From positions 4,190,001-4,254,000 of the forward strand of contig NZ_OY769915.1 in the NCBI RefSeq assembly GCF_963669205.1: DNA of 64,000 bases, given 5' to 3'. Under the pieces are notes generated by a model, which made no database searches, was not told the DNA's origin, and worked only from the letters and a program-made list of their open reading frames with translations. Shown piece after piece: positions 25,601 to 34,640 of this stretch. Numbering within the stretch: the stretch's first letter is position 1; every line of letters starts with the position of its first letter. Position numbers and translations under genes: made by a program. Source of the DNA: an uncultured Roseibium sp. (GTDB taxonomy: Bacteria; Pseudomonadota; Alphaproteobacteria; Rhizobiales; Stappiaceae).

Positions 25601-26456
25601 GACGCCTGTCCTCCGGTCCGTATCTGAACTCGAATTCAGGCACGGCCACCTCGGCGATGTCCGCCGTGAAGCGGCCTTCGGACGACCAGCTCTTGCCGGT
25701 GTCTTCGTCGAGCACGATGGAAGCGATGTTGAAGGTACCGTCGAACGCAGGGGCGGCGTCTGTCTGCTGCAGCATCCCGTCAAAAGCGAAGTTGACCGCC
25801 CAGTCGATCGGCGTCAGTTCACCCTTGATCCGGATCCCGAGGTCTTCCTGGGCGCGGCCCGTGGCGATGGTGAGGTTATAGGGCGCGTCTTCGAGCGTCA
25901 GGCTGCCGGTTGCCTTGAAAGGTCCGGCAAGAGACCGGGCACTGACGGCAAGGTTGCCGTCGTCGATCCGGTGGGTTTCGCCGGACCGGGCATCGACGAT
26001 GGAAAGCGCACCGTCGCGAATGGTGATTCTTTCAAAGGCAACGTCTTCGGGCGGAAGGTTGGCCAGCGCGCCATCCGACGTGCGCGCAGTCAGCCAGTCC
26101 AGCCGGCCGCTTTCATCGAGCGAGAGGGCCAGGTGGGGCCTGTCCAGCTCCATGTCGATGACCCGGATTTCCCCTTTCAGAAGCGGCGGCAACTCGATGC
26201 GGACGTTGAATTGCGACACGACGAGGAGCGGGTCCTCGGCTTCACCGACGCGTACATCGGAAAAACTGAGCGATGGCGCGGGCAGAAGGCGAAGGTCCGC
26301 TTCACCGAGCACGGTAACCTTGTGCCCGAGCGCACGCTCCGCATAGGTTTCGAACGTGGATCGGTAAACAGTCCAGTCAATAAAAAACGGCCCTACCAGC
26401 GCTGCCACGAGCACCAGAATGACGGAAATTCCCAACGTGATGTAAACGGAGTTCAG
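22617..26456 (-). CDS. AsmA-family giant inner-membrane/periplasmic protein
   Basis: The 1,279-residue product has one N-terminal membrane helix (TLGISVILVLVAALVGPFFIDW) followed by a long beta-rich AsmA-like region and an AsmA C-terminal domain (about 850-1100). Its last 170 residues are a charged coiled coil (VERVEKLQAEILERDRLVRELKRQRQ) and a Pro/Gln tail. AsmA-like proteins belong to the repeating-beta-groove group implicated in lipid transport between membranes. The best start is a CTG at 26456: a perfect AAGGAG lies seven bases upstream. The TTG at 26435 is the only standard alternative nearby and has no ribosome site. Confidence 0.9.
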   Translation of the reverse strand: MNSVYITLGISVILVLVAALVGPFFIDWTVYRSTFETYAERALGHKVTVLGEADLRLLPAPSLSFSDVRVGEAEDPLLVVSQFNVRIELPPLLKGEIRVIDMELDRPHLALSLDESGRLDWLTARTSDGALANLPPEDVAFERITIRDGALSIVDARSGETHRIDDGNLAVSARSLAGPFKATGSLTLEDAPYNLTIATGRAQEDLGIRIKGELTPIDWAVNFAFDGMLQQTDAAPAFDGTFNIASIVLDEDTGKSWSSEGRFTADIAEVAVPEFEFRYGPEDRRLSVSGSADLVYAGDKRFEVRARSKQVDLDRLLGGGPQDPVEINSAGGQLISALRAVPLPPIDGAISLDVPAVVAGGGIIQNVRLDLETMLGGWRVARLAGRLPGRTLVATQGDLGLEPAMSYRGALSISSDQPGSFLGWWRQKEGSASAMEPIALEGRLNLLPEGAALNNLRLTLAGSEARGGLAYRKPRSGADEFSLNLEADRLDLDAIENIAAIMRPQADAEGASGDAPELNVSVRLRAKEVVARGVDGKGLALEADYADGGVRIDRLFAEDLAGARLDVTGEVQNLFSAPEGAIAGELEARDLSGLVALAGSVFPESAFADRLEKAAGSLVPASFQGELKAAARGGETNMTLTLDGLAGGAEAAFRAGLKGRVDDWRDAELQLSVGLKGPDSGKLLQQLGFDIIPLNENDGGRLYVIASGVPSEKLAVEVDATIGTSELSADGALVMARNADTEFDAAVTAKTDDLAPLALMAGRVLPVMTGTLPAEISFNLAGRGSELEISDATGAIGETTFEGALAGDLEPAPGERNRRFSGRLAASQADLRGLTELVLGPDQWFAAGDGSSIWPTVPFGAPLLDRLDVTLRFEADRLMLDEETEISNPRAEMRLSPTLLRLDGLSGAFAGGGLTGSLSVQRSDAEAAFSGRVKLDRADIRQLIWRPDNRAVASGTLDLFLEFEGAGRSISAIVSGLNGGGTFSMEAGDFRGLNPQAFPLVTRAADAGLELQDDRIREVFVNHMSAGSLPFDRVDGTLTLVGGRLSARNVVVDSARAEIFGSGEVDLRSYDLDADFSLKIDPGEDAVTGAEPQVGLLFEGPVDAPERRVDIAPFTAYLTLRAFEQEVERVEKLQAEILERDRLVRELKRQRQASDRRVREAEAAALAAEELERLRLEEEARALEEQSEQRIEEEAGEPSAPAPLPRQQSNLQQDGDDEAFAERIRALLGDDGPQTTQSVPTTAPPSKPGSNLPPLDPPVSIEDLITQDVGAPLVLPGAQ

Positions 26457-26613
26457 GCCTTGTCTCCTTGCTCACCAAAGTCACCGGCGCCAGCGCGGGA
26501 CACCTTTTGCACCTTTCCTCTTTCGCAAACAGTCGGCCGGAAAGCTGCAATGACCCCCTTACACATAAACCATCGCGGTTAAAACGAGCTTATTGAACTG
26601 ATTCGATACAATA

Positions 26614-28029
26614 TCATGACTGCGGCAGGATCTTGCCCGGATTCATCAAATTGTGCGGATCGAGCGCCTCCTTGATGGACTGCATCAGTTCAAGTGCGTC
26701 CCCGTGTTCACGCCTCATGTATTTCTGCTTGCCCTGGCCGACACCATGCTCGCCCGTGCAGGTCCCTTCCATGTCGAGCGCGCGGATGGCGAGGCGCTCG
26801 ATGAAAGCCTCGCAGGTCTTCATTTCATCCGGATTGTCCGGATCCACCAGCACCTGTACGTGGAAGTTGCCGTCGCCCACATGCCCGACAATGGGCGCGA
26901 GAAGCCCTTCGGCCTCAATGTCGGCGGCAGTCTGGGTGACACATTCGGCAAGCCGCGAAATCGGCACGCAAACATCCGTCGCGACAACCTGCGCCTCCGG
27001 TCTGAGTCCGCGCCCTGACCAGTAGGCGTCATGCCGGGCTGCCCAGAGTTTCGATCGGTCTTCTGCAGCCGTCGCCCAGTCGAATGGGCCGCCGCCGAAT
27101 TCATCCGCAATGGCGGAAAAGGTTTCCGACTGTTCGTTCACGCCGGCCTCGGAGCCGTGGAACTCGAGGAACAGCGTCGGTGTTTCCGCAAGGTCCAGCT
27201 TCGAATAGGAGTTGCAGGCCCGCACCTGCATGCTGTCGAGCAACTCGATCCGCGCGACCGGCAATCCCATCTGGATGGTCATGATGACCGCCTGGCAGGC
27301 GGACTGGACATCGGGAAACGGGCAAACGCCGCCCGAAATTGCTTCCGGCTGACCGTGCAGGCGCAGGGTCAGTTCGGTGATGATTCCAAGCGTTCCTTCG
27401 CTGCCCACGAACAGCCGGGTCAGGTCATAACCGGCCGACGATTTGCGCGCGCGCCCGCCCGTGCGGATAACATTGCCGTCTGCGGTGACCACCGTGAGCC
27501 CGAGTACCGCATCCTTCATCGTCCCGTACCGGACCGCATTGGTTCCCGACGCCCGCGTTGCCGCCATGCCGCCCAGGCTCGCATCGGCTCCCGGATCGAT
27601 CGGGAAGAAAAGTCCGGTATCCCTGATGTAGCTGTTGAGCTGCTTGCGCGTGACACCGGCCTCGACACGGCAGTCAAGATCTTCGGAATTAACTTCAAGA
27701 ATACTGTTCATCCGACTGAGATCAATCGATATTCCGCCTTCAGGTGCATTCACATGACCCTCCAGCGATGTGCCCGTCCCGAAAGGGATGACCGGCACGT
27801 TGGCCGCCGCGCAGATCCTGACCGTTTCGGCAACCTCGTCTGTCGTCTCCGCAAAAACCACTGCGTCCGGTGGCTGGTTCTCCAGCCAGGTCGTTGTGTG
27901 ACCGTGCTGCTCCCTGAGGGCCTGCGAGGTCGCGCAGCGGTCCGCGAACCGGGCTTTCAGTCTTTCGATCACGCCCGAAACGCTTCCGCTCGGATCGTCT
28001 GAGTGCATTTGGTTTTCTTCGATCGCCAT
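26614..28029 (-). CDS. FAD-linked oxidase, D-lactate/D-2-hydroxyacid dehydrogenase type
   Basis: VIPFGTGTSLEGHVNAPEGG and GADASLGGMAATRASGTNAVRYGTMKDAV form the FAD-binding domain of the vanillyl-alcohol oxidase fold. The C-terminal half carries PIVGHVGDGNFHV (His ligands of the active-site metal) and GTCTGEHGVGQGKQKYM. The layout matches LDHD/Dld1-type D-lactate dehydrogenases, which pass electrons to cytochrome c or quinone. Length 471. Start at 28029 has a distant AGGAAGG; MHSDD (21 bases downstream) is an alternative. No neighbouring lactate genes were seen, so the substrate may be another D-2-hydroxyacid. Confidence 0.88.
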   Translation of the reverse strand: MAIEENQMHSDDPSGSVSGVIERLKARFADRCATSQALREQHGHTTTWLENQPPDAVVFAETTDEVAETVRICAAANVPVIPFGTGTSLEGHVNAPEGGISIDLSRMNSILEVNSEDLDCRVEAGVTRKQLNSYIRDTGLFFPIDPGADASLGGMAATRASGTNAVRYGTMKDAVLGLTVVTADGNVIRTGGRARKSSAGYDLTRLFVGSEGTLGIITELTLRLHGQPEAISGGVCPFPDVQSACQAVIMTIQMGLPVARIELLDSMQVRACNSYSKLDLAETPTLFLEFHGSEAGVNEQSETFSAIADEFGGGPFDWATAAEDRSKLWAARHDAYWSGRGLRPEAQVVATDVCVPISRLAECVTQTAADIEAEGLLAPIVGHVGDGNFHVQVLVDPDNPDEMKTCEAFIERLAIRALDMEGTCTGEHGVGQGKQKYMRREHGDALELMQSIKEALDPHNLMNPGKILPQS

Positions 28030-28168
28030 CGCTGACCGTCATCCTTCCTGCGGGCCGGACCTTGGCCCCCTGTGTCAGCTGTGAATATGTTAGCGGAACA
28101 CAAAAAGGTCAAAGCCAAATCCGGCTTTTGCCGCAGAGCGTTGCCACGCATTCGCAAAGGAGAGCCGA

Positions 28169-28666
28169 ATGACCGCAGATTGGGATAACGGGCTGGTCAG
28201 GAGTGCCGTGATGACGGTGAAGGACGACTGGATCGACTATAACGGCCATCTCAACATGGCTTACTACAACGTCCTGTTCGATACCGCCGTCGACCAGGTT
28301 TTCGAAAGACTGGGGATGGGACCGGAGTACCTGAAAGAACGCGGCGCGTCGTTTTTCACCGCGGAGGTGCATGTATGCTACCTGCGCGAACTGAGCGCCG
28401 GAATGCCGGTTGTGGGAACCCTTCAGTTGCTCGATTTCGATTCCAAACGGGCCCATTTCTTTCAGGAACTGCGCCACGCCGACGAAGACTGGCTCTCGGC
28501 AACATCGGAACAGATGAGCCTCCACGTCGACATGGCGGCCCGCAAGGTCGCTCCCTGGCCCGAGGACATACGCGCCAATCTGGCCACGCTCTCAAGCGCC
28601 CAGGCCACACTCGGAAGACCTGAAAGAGCCGGTAGGCGCATTGAGATCCCGAAAAAGGCAACATGA
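28169..28666 (+). CDS. Hotdog-fold acyl-CoA thioesterase
   Basis: DDWIDYNGHLNMAYYNVLFDTAVDQVFERLG is the 4HBT-family helix with the conserved D-x-N-G-H-x-N-x-x-Y motif, followed by HVCYLRELSAGMPVVGTLQLLDFDSKRAHFFQEL. The 165-residue length is normal for carnitine/choline-associated or general thioesterases. GGAGAGCCGA precedes the ATG. No signal peptide is present. It stands alone between a divergent oxidase and a ClC gene. The substrate is unknown. Confidence 0.85.
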   Translation: MTADWDNGLVRSAVMTVKDDWIDYNGHLNMAYYNVLFDTAVDQVFERLGMGPEYLKERGASFFTAEVHVCYLRELSAGMPVVGTLQLLDFDSKRAHFFQELRHADEDWLSATSEQMSLHVDMAARKVAPWPEDIRANLATLSSAQATLGRPERAGRRIEIPKKAT

Positions 28667-28779
28667 GTACAAATTAGGGTGATTTTCGCCGTTCGAAGCG
28701 CAAGTAAACCTGTTCTTTAACGCCGACTCGGGCAAAATGGATACCGATAGGCAATGCGATCTTTTTCCCGGCCCTACAT

Positions 28780-30423
28780 ATGCGCAAAATTATTGATACT
28801 GCGGGTCAGCTACCAGAAATCCTCATCAGCTGGATCACGCCCAACGTGCGCCAGTTCAGGGCAAACAAGCTGCCGCTTGTCTGGCTTTTGGCAATCCTGG
28901 TGGGCGCCCTGGTGGCTCTCGCGGCAATTGCGTTCAGAACGGCCATCGGGCTCATACAGTGGCCGTGGCTGAGGACGACCACGGAGTTCACCATACACGC
29001 GGCGCTCCAGCAGCCCTGGTACTACATCCTTCTGGCGCCGGTTGTCGCCGGCGCGGTGGTCGGCTGGATCCTGCACAAATATCACCCGTACCAGCGCGCA
29101 GGCGGCGTTGCCGACGTCATCGAGGCACGTGCCTATGGCGGACGCGGCCTGCCGCTCAAGGCCGGGCTCTGGTCCGCGCTTGTCACTGCCATTTCCCTCG
29201 GCGGCGGCGCCAGCGCCGGTCGCGAAGGCCCGGTCGTGCACCTGGGCGCGACCCTTGGCACCGCAGTGTGCCAGTTCTTCAACCTGCCCGACTCCGCCCG
29301 CCGCATGCTGCTCGCCTGTGCCGTTGCCAGCGGCGTCTCCGCTTCGTTCAACGCACCGATCGCAGGTGTCCTGTTTGCCCACGAGGTGGTGCTGGCCCAC
29401 TATGCTGTGTCCGCCTTCGTTCCCATCGTTCTGGCGTCGGTTGTCGGCACGCTTCTCTCGCGGCTCTGGTTCGGCAATGTGGCCGCATTCGAAATTCCGC
29501 AATACACCATTACGTCCTATCTCGAGATCCCCGCCTTTGCGCTTCTCGGCCTCACCTGCGCAGCGGTTGCCATCATCTTTCAGTTTGCGCTGATCGGGAG
29601 CGACTGGACCGCGCGGAACATCACCATGCCGTTGTGGTTGAGGCCGGTCATCGGCGGTCTTGCGGTCGGCGCCATCGGCGTCTTCTATCCCGAAATTCTC
29701 GGCGTCGGATACGAGGCGACCGATCTTGCCTTGAAGCAGGAACTGACGATAAACACGATGCTCACGCTGCTGGTGGTCAAGACAGCGGCAACCGCCATCA
29801 CGCTGGCATCGCGCTTTGGCGGAGGCATTTTCTCACCCTCACTCTATCTCGGGGCCATGACGGGGGGCGCATTCGGCCTGATCGCGGCCTCGGTGTTTCC
29901 AGAAATGGCGTCCAGTCACGGGCTCTATGCCATTCTCGGGATGGGCGCCGTGGCGGCAGCCGTTCTCGGCGCACCGTTTTCGACCACGGTGATCGTCTTT
30001 GAGCTGACCGGTGGCTATGCGCTTTCAATCGCCCTTCTGCTCTCCGTTTCGATCGCGACCGGTTTGACGCAGGCGGTGCATGGCAAGTCCTATTTCCACT
30101 GGCAGCTCGGCATGCGCGGCTGTTTCGTCAATGAAGGCGCACACCAGTTTCTGAGCGAAACCGTGAAGGTGCGCGACTTCATGGATCCGCCGCCCGAAAC
30201 GGAAGAAGAGCGGGTGTTCAACCCGGGCGAGGACGGCCCGTATCTGCATGACACGGACACGCTGGAAAGCGCTCTGAAGAGTTTCGATTCCTGCGGCAAG
30301 GCAACCCTGCCCGTCGTGCGCCACGGAAACGCAACCGAAGTCATCGGCCTTGCCCGCCACGTCCGGGGCCTGCGCTACTTCAACGCCGCCCTCATCAAGG
30401 CCACCAAGGAAGAGCATCACTGA
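28780..30423 (+). CDS. ClC-family chloride channel or H+/Cl- antiporter
   Basis: The selectivity segments are complete: GGGASAGREGPVVHLGA (the Glu is the gating glutamate of ClC proteins) and SRFGGGIFSPSLYLGAMTGG (G-x-F-x-P). Ten or more hydrophobic helices are visible from residue 24 to 460. After residue 470 a cytoplasmic tail (VRDFMDPPPETEEERVF ... VIGLARHVRGLRYF) looks like a shortened CBS domain pair. Whether it is a channel or exchanger cannot be decided by eye. Length 547. A dense repeat region follows. Confidence 0.92.
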   Translation: MRKIIDTAGQLPEILISWITPNVRQFRANKLPLVWLLAILVGALVALAAIAFRTAIGLIQWPWLRTTTEFTIHAALQQPWYYILLAPVVAGAVVGWILHKYHPYQRAGGVADVIEARAYGGRGLPLKAGLWSALVTAISLGGGASAGREGPVVHLGATLGTAVCQFFNLPDSARRMLLACAVASGVSASFNAPIAGVLFAHEVVLAHYAVSAFVPIVLASVVGTLLSRLWFGNVAAFEIPQYTITSYLEIPAFALLGLTCAAVAIIFQFALIGSDWTARNITMPLWLRPVIGGLAVGAIGVFYPEILGVGYEATDLALKQELTINTMLTLLVVKTAATAITLASRFGGGIFSPSLYLGAMTGGAFGLIAASVFPEMASSHGLYAILGMGAVAAAVLGAPFSTTVIVFELTGGYALSIALLLSVSIATGLTQAVHGKSYFHWQLGMRGCFVNEGAHQFLSETVKVRDFMDPPPETEEERVFNPGEDGPYLHDTDTLESALKSFDSCGKATLPVVRHGNATEVIGLARHVRGLRYFNAALIKATKEEHH

Positions 30424-30443
30424 TCCGCGTTTGCACTTCCCCG

Positions 30444-31021
30444 CCCCCCTCTCCCGGCGGGAGAGGGGGGCCGGGTTTGCGATTGGTTCAGGGCGTGATG
30501 CAAATTCCTCATTGCCGAGGAACAACGAGGCGATCCAGCGGGACTTTCATTCGCCGCCCCGGCCCCGAGCCGGGGCCTCCCGCCCAGTCGTGTTCAGGTC
30601 CCGGATCAAGTCCGGGACGGCGCAGGTTGCGGGGTCATCGACCACCGCCCCGCTTCCTCTCCCCCGGCCTTTCGGGCCGACCTCCCCACGGGAGAGGTGA
30701 TTCCGGCTTTGCCTTGCTCGTTTCGAACCGCTCTGGAAACGAGTGGGCCCCGGATCTCCGCTGTGCTGCGTCCGGGGTGACTTCTGCGGAAGCAAACCTC
30801 ATCCTGAGGAAGCGCGTCGGCGCTGTCTCGCAGGATGAGCTGCTTGCTCCGTTGTTTCTGACTATCCTTCGAGATGCACGCAAGCGTGCTCCTCAGGATG
30901 AGGCTGTGGATTGGAGTGACCTGGACCGGTCTGATTGTGTTTGGAGTTCGCTCCACTCGAGCTGATGACTTGTTTCCGGACCGGCGTGCAGCGTCAGCTG
31001 CACTTGTCCGGAATGACGGCG
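30444..31021. repeat. Mosaic of extragenic palindromes between the ClC gene and the aminopeptidase gene
   Basis: No gene is visible in 30424-31097. At 30444-30470 a 12-bp perfect stem (CCCCCCTCTCCC/GGGAGAGGGGGG) follows the ClC stop. At 30555-30640 come GGCCCCGAGCCGGGGCC and a GGTCCCGGATCAAGTCCGGGACGG unit; at 30655-30705 a CCTCTCCC/GGGAGAGG unit. Two family A units lie at 30796-30840 and 30862-30906, and a family C unit (TTTCCGGACC...CACTTGTCCGGAATGACGG) at 30973-31021. Confidence 0.75.
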
Positions 31022-31097
31022 GGGCGTGTTGCACCCGCCATCGCCACCCCGTGCGACCAGCAATGAACCGGCAGACGGACCCGAAAGGTCAATCGTC

Positions 31098-32912
31098 TCA
31101 AATCGCCTCTGTCGCCTTTTCCAGCCAGGCACGTTCCTTCTCACCGACAAGCGGACCGATCTCTTCGCGAACGCGGGCATGATAGCGGTTCAGCCAGTCG
31201 CGCTCGGCGCTCGTCAGAAGAGATGCATCAACGAGACGGAGATCCATCGGCACAAGCGTGATCGTTTCAAACCCGAGCATCGGCCGCTCACCGCCGGAAA
31301 TATCCCGGGCTTCTGTAACGATTTCCAGGTTCTCGATGCGGATGCCGTATTCGCCTGCCGGGTAATAGCCCGGCTCGTTTGACAGGATCATGCCGGGTTT
31401 CAAGGCGACGGTGCCGGTCTTGGCGATGCGCTGCGGACCCTCATGGACGCCGAGATAGGCACCGACACCATGTCCGGTGCCGTGATCGAAATCGAGACCG
31501 GCCTTCCAGAGATCGATCCGGGCGAGCGTATCGAGTTGCGCGCCGCTCGTTCCTTCCGGAAAACGCGCCGTCGAGATGGCAATATGCCCCTTCAGCACCA
31601 GCGTGAAGTGCCTTTTCATTTCCGCGCTGACATCGCCGACCGCAAGCGTTCTGGTGATGTCGGTGGTCCCGTCCTCGTATTGACCGCCTGAATCGATCAG
31701 GAACGGCTTGCCGACGGGAACCTTCAGGTTGCTCGAATGGCTGACACGGTAGTGACAGATCGCACCGTTGGAAGCCGCCGCTGAAATCGTGTCGAAGGAA
31801 ATGTCCTTCAGGACACCGGTTGCGCGCCGGAATTCTTCCAGCTTTTCCGCGATCCTAATTTCGTCGAGGTCGCCCTTCGGTGCCGCCTCGTCGAACCAGC
31901 AAAGAAATCCGACATAGGCAGCAGCATCGCGAAGATGGGCGTTTCGCGCGCCTTGAAGTTCCGTTTCGTTTTTGACGGCTTTCGGCAACAGCACCGGGTC
32001 CTGCGTCTCGATCAGGCTGCCGCCGGCCTCCGTGATCGCATCGGCGATCCCGATACCGGCAAGCGCCGGATCGATCATGACCTTCGCGCCGGCCTTGCCG
32101 AGGCCGTTCAGGCCTTTGCTGAAGGCCGCGGGTTCGCAGAGCTCGGTAAGCTCGGAAAGCGCGTCCCGGACCGAATTGGACAGTTTCCGCCCGTCGATGA
32201 ACAGCGACGGCTTGCCGGAAACCGGCACGGTCGCAAAGGAGAGCGGCAGAGGCGTGTGATCGACGTCGGACCCGCGGATATTGAACAGCCAGGCGATCGA
32301 ATCGGGCTGTGTCAGAACACAGGCATCGGCCTTCTTGTCGCTGAGAACGGCCTGGATTTCCGAGATCTTGTCTCCGGATGCCTTGCCGGCCAGTTCCAGC
32401 GGATAAAGCGACACCTGTCCGACCGGCGCTGCGGGGCGGTCTTCCCAGACCGCATCGACAGGATTTTCATTCAGCGTGACCAGTTCGGCGCCCGCGTCTT
32501 CGCAAACGGAGCGCAACCGGCGCACCTCGCGCACCGTGTGCAGCATCGCGTCGATGCCGAGCTTCTGTCCGGGCCGCAGATTTTCCTTCAGCCACTCGGA
32601 AACCGGCTCATTGACGAGATGCCGGGCTGCAAAAACATCGAGATCGACCTGGTCGCGCACCTGGATGGTGTAGCGTCCGTCCACGAAAATCGCAGCTTTG
32701 TCGCCCAGGATCGCCGCAACACCCGCCGAACCGGTAAATCCGGTCAGCCATTGCAGGCGGCAATCGTGCGGCGGAACGTATTCGCCCTGATGCGCATCCG
32801 CGCGCGGGATGAGAAAGCCATCGAGACCGAGGCGGGCAAGTTCGGCCCTGAGAAGCGCTGCATGCGGCGCTCCGCAGGAGGGATCACTGAGATCGTCGAA
32901 GGACTGAAACAT
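31098..32912 (-). CDS. Xaa-Pro aminopeptidase (M24B, aminopeptidase P type)
   Basis: It removes an N-terminal residue preceding proline from peptides. The N-terminal third is the creatinase-like domain (ELARLGLDGFLIPRADAHQGEYVPPHDCRLQWLTGFTGSAG). The pita-bread catalytic domain carries the dimetal ligands DSGGQYEDGTTDITRT (two Asp), FDHGTGHGVGAYLGVHEGP (His), LSNEPGYY (Glu) and IENLEIV (Glu). The three-domain layout and length of 604 match the long eukaryote-like type rather than E. coli PepP. There is no signal peptide, so it is cytoplasmic. Confidence 0.93.
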   Translation of the reverse strand: MFQSFDDLSDPSCGAPHAALLRAELARLGLDGFLIPRADAHQGEYVPPHDCRLQWLTGFTGSAGVAAILGDKAAIFVDGRYTIQVRDQVDLDVFAARHLVNEPVSEWLKENLRPGQKLGIDAMLHTVREVRRLRSVCEDAGAELVTLNENPVDAVWEDRPAAPVGQVSLYPLELAGKASGDKISEIQAVLSDKKADACVLTQPDSIAWLFNIRGSDVDHTPLPLSFATVPVSGKPSLFIDGRKLSNSVRDALSELTELCEPAAFSKGLNGLGKAGAKVMIDPALAGIGIADAITEAGGSLIETQDPVLLPKAVKNETELQGARNAHLRDAAAYVGFLCWFDEAAPKGDLDEIRIAEKLEEFRRATGVLKDISFDTISAAASNGAICHYRVSHSSNLKVPVGKPFLIDSGGQYEDGTTDITRTLAVGDVSAEMKRHFTLVLKGHIAISTARFPEGTSGAQLDTLARIDLWKAGLDFDHGTGHGVGAYLGVHEGPQRIAKTGTVALKPGMILSNEPGYYPAGEYGIRIENLEIVTEARDISGGERPMLGFETITLVPMDLRLVDASLLTSAERDWLNRYHARVREEIGPLVGEKERAWLEKATEAI

Positions 32913-33143
32913 GCCGGCACGGTAGTGTGCCCCTCACCCGGGATCAACCCGGATATTTTTCAGAACGCGTGCCTTTTCAATCAGCTCGCAATTTTCTTGT
33001 GCGACGCAGCATTTCTTCTCGCATATGCGAAACATGCAAGTCTGTCATGCATTTGGAGGCCTACCTGAATCACCCGTGAGACTGCATATAAGGAGCAACA
33101 ACGAATAAAGACGTTTCTCCCTAGGGAAGCTCTTGAACTTCAA

Positions 33144-33362
33144 ATGGGAATGATCACGATGACTATCGCAACCACGACTTCGACCCGTACCGGCAGCAGC
33201 CTTGTCCGTCGCGCTTTCGACCGCATGGTCGAAGCCCGGTCCAACCAGGCGCGCCGCTACGTAAACGGTTACCTTCTGTCCCTCGACGACGCAACGCTCG
33301 CAGCACACGGCTACGATCGCAAGCAGCTGGAACGCGAAGGGTCCCTGACCAACCCGTTCTAA
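33144..33362 (+). CDS. DUF1127-like small protein, 72 aa
   Basis: The protein reads SLVRRAFDRMVEARSNQARRYVNGYLLSLDDATLAAHGYDRKQLEREGSLTNPF after a Ser/Thr-rich start. The RRYVNGYLLSLDDATLAAHGYDR core follows the DUF1127 pattern (arginine-rich helix then L-D-D-x-x-L-x-x-x-G). DUF1127 proteins in Rhizobiales have been linked to phosphate metabolism and RNA binding. GGGAAG lies upstream, and starts at 33150 and 33159 are possible. A strong terminator follows 36 bases later. Confidence 0.8.
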   Translation: MGMITMTIATTTSTRTGSSLVRRAFDRMVEARSNQARRYVNGYLLSLDDATLAAHGYDRKQLEREGSLTNPF

Positions 33363-33397
33363 GGGGCTCAGGCGCTAATCAAGGCACTGTGCACACG

Positions 33398-33436
33398 AAA
33401 AGGGTCTGCCGATCAATCGGCAGGCCCTTTTGTTTT
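33398..33436 (+). terminator. Rho-independent terminator after the DUF1127 gene
   Basis: AAAAGGG-CTGCCGAT pairs with ATCGGCAG-CCCTTTT and is followed by GTTTTG. The A-run on the left gives a usable U-tract for prmA on the opposite strand, so it is probably bidirectional. Confidence 0.88.
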
Positions 33437-33455
33437 GTCCATCTCACGCTGGTTG

Positions 33456-34346
33456 TCAGGCCTGATTGCGCCCGCGCACAAGGGTCAGCGTCAGCCAGCC
33501 GTCTTTCGGGCGCCTGCGATCCAGAACGAATCCCTGGCACCTATACGCGGACAGGATGCGCGGACCGTCTTCAATCCGCAGGCCGGACAGGACCAGCGTC
33601 CCCGACCGGGTCATCTGCGCGCCGATGGATTTTGACATGCGCATGAGTGGCCGCGCCAGGATGTTGGCAATCACGAGGTCAAACGGGCCGTATTCGCCAA
33701 AACGCCGGTCCTCAACCCCGTTTGCCGTGAAGCCGGACACCAGATGACCTGCGCCATTCAATCTGGCATTGCCCAAGGCGGTTCCGGTCGCGACCGGGTC
33801 GATATCGGTGGCCAGAACGGTCTGTCTGGCCTTGAGCGCAGCGGCGATTGCCAGGACCCCCGTCCCCGTGCCGAGATCCAGAATGCGCTCGTATTCGCGT
33901 AGCGAGAGCAGCCGGTCGATTTCCTCCAGACATCCGGCCGTTGTGCCGTGATGTCCTGTCCCGAAGGCGAGCGCCGCCTCGATTTCAAGGCCGATCGCGC
34001 CCGGCGGCACCTTGTTCCGGTCATGACTTCCGTGCACGAGAAACCGTCCCGCGCGCACGGGCTTCAGGCCTTCAAGGCTTTTTTCCACCCAGTTGATATC
34101 CGCCAGTTCCTCTGCCTCGACCGGTGCCGCGAACGCATCGCTGCCGACCCGGTCGAGAACCAGTTTCCGGGCCGCCTCAGCTTCCATGTCGAACAGAAGG
34201 ATTTCGGCCGACCAGAACTTGCCGTCCTCGGAAGCCTCATAAATCGTGACCGGGTTGCCTTCGTCTTCGAAGGCCAGCGCGAGGATCTCCGAAATCCGTT
34301 TCGCTTCCAGTTCTTCAGCCACGATCCGAACGCGGATGGTTTTCAT
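33456..34346 (-). CDS. prmA: Ribosomal protein L11 methyltransferase
   Basis: PrmA trimethylates ribosomal protein L11 with S-adenosylmethionine. The SAM fold begins at RILDLGTGTGVLAIAAALKA, and the family motif EAALAFGTGHHGTTAGCLEEID precedes it; VIANILARPLMRM follows. The N-terminal domain (residues 1-100) recognises L11. I start at MKTIRVRIVAEELEAK (34346), giving 296 residues; the frame extends further upstream without a ribosome site. It is convergent with the DUF1127 gene. Confidence 0.93.
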   Translation of the reverse strand: MKTIRVRIVAEELEAKRISEILALAFEDEGNPVTIYEASEDGKFWSAEILLFDMEAEAARKLVLDRVGSDAFAAPVEAEELADINWVEKSLEGLKPVRAGRFLVHGSHDRNKVPPGAIGLEIEAALAFGTGHHGTTAGCLEEIDRLLSLREYERILDLGTGTGVLAIAAALKARQTVLATDIDPVATGTALGNARLNGAGHLVSGFTANGVEDRRFGEYGPFDLVIANILARPLMRMSKSIGAQMTRSGTLVLSGLRIEDGPRILSAYRCQGFVLDRRRPKDGWLTLTLVRGRNQA

Positions 34347-34640
34347 GCCGGTATCTGCCAAGATGGTTTGATCAAGGCATGCGGTATAGCCCTGCAGGAG
34401 GAAACACACTAGGGCCAGGACCCATTAATTTGGTTTAACTGGCGCAGCAAACGGCGATGAGCTGCAAGGAAAAGCGCGACAAGCGGGCTTCCTGCCCGGT
34501 TGAGCGGTTTGACGAAGCAGATCGAAGCCGTTTTTGCGTCCCGGAGGCATAGGATGAATAGGTCCTGACCCTGGCGTCAAAAACAATTGACTGGTCAAAT
34601 TCGCGAACTGCGCCATGATTCCGGGGAGCGGAGGTGTGTG

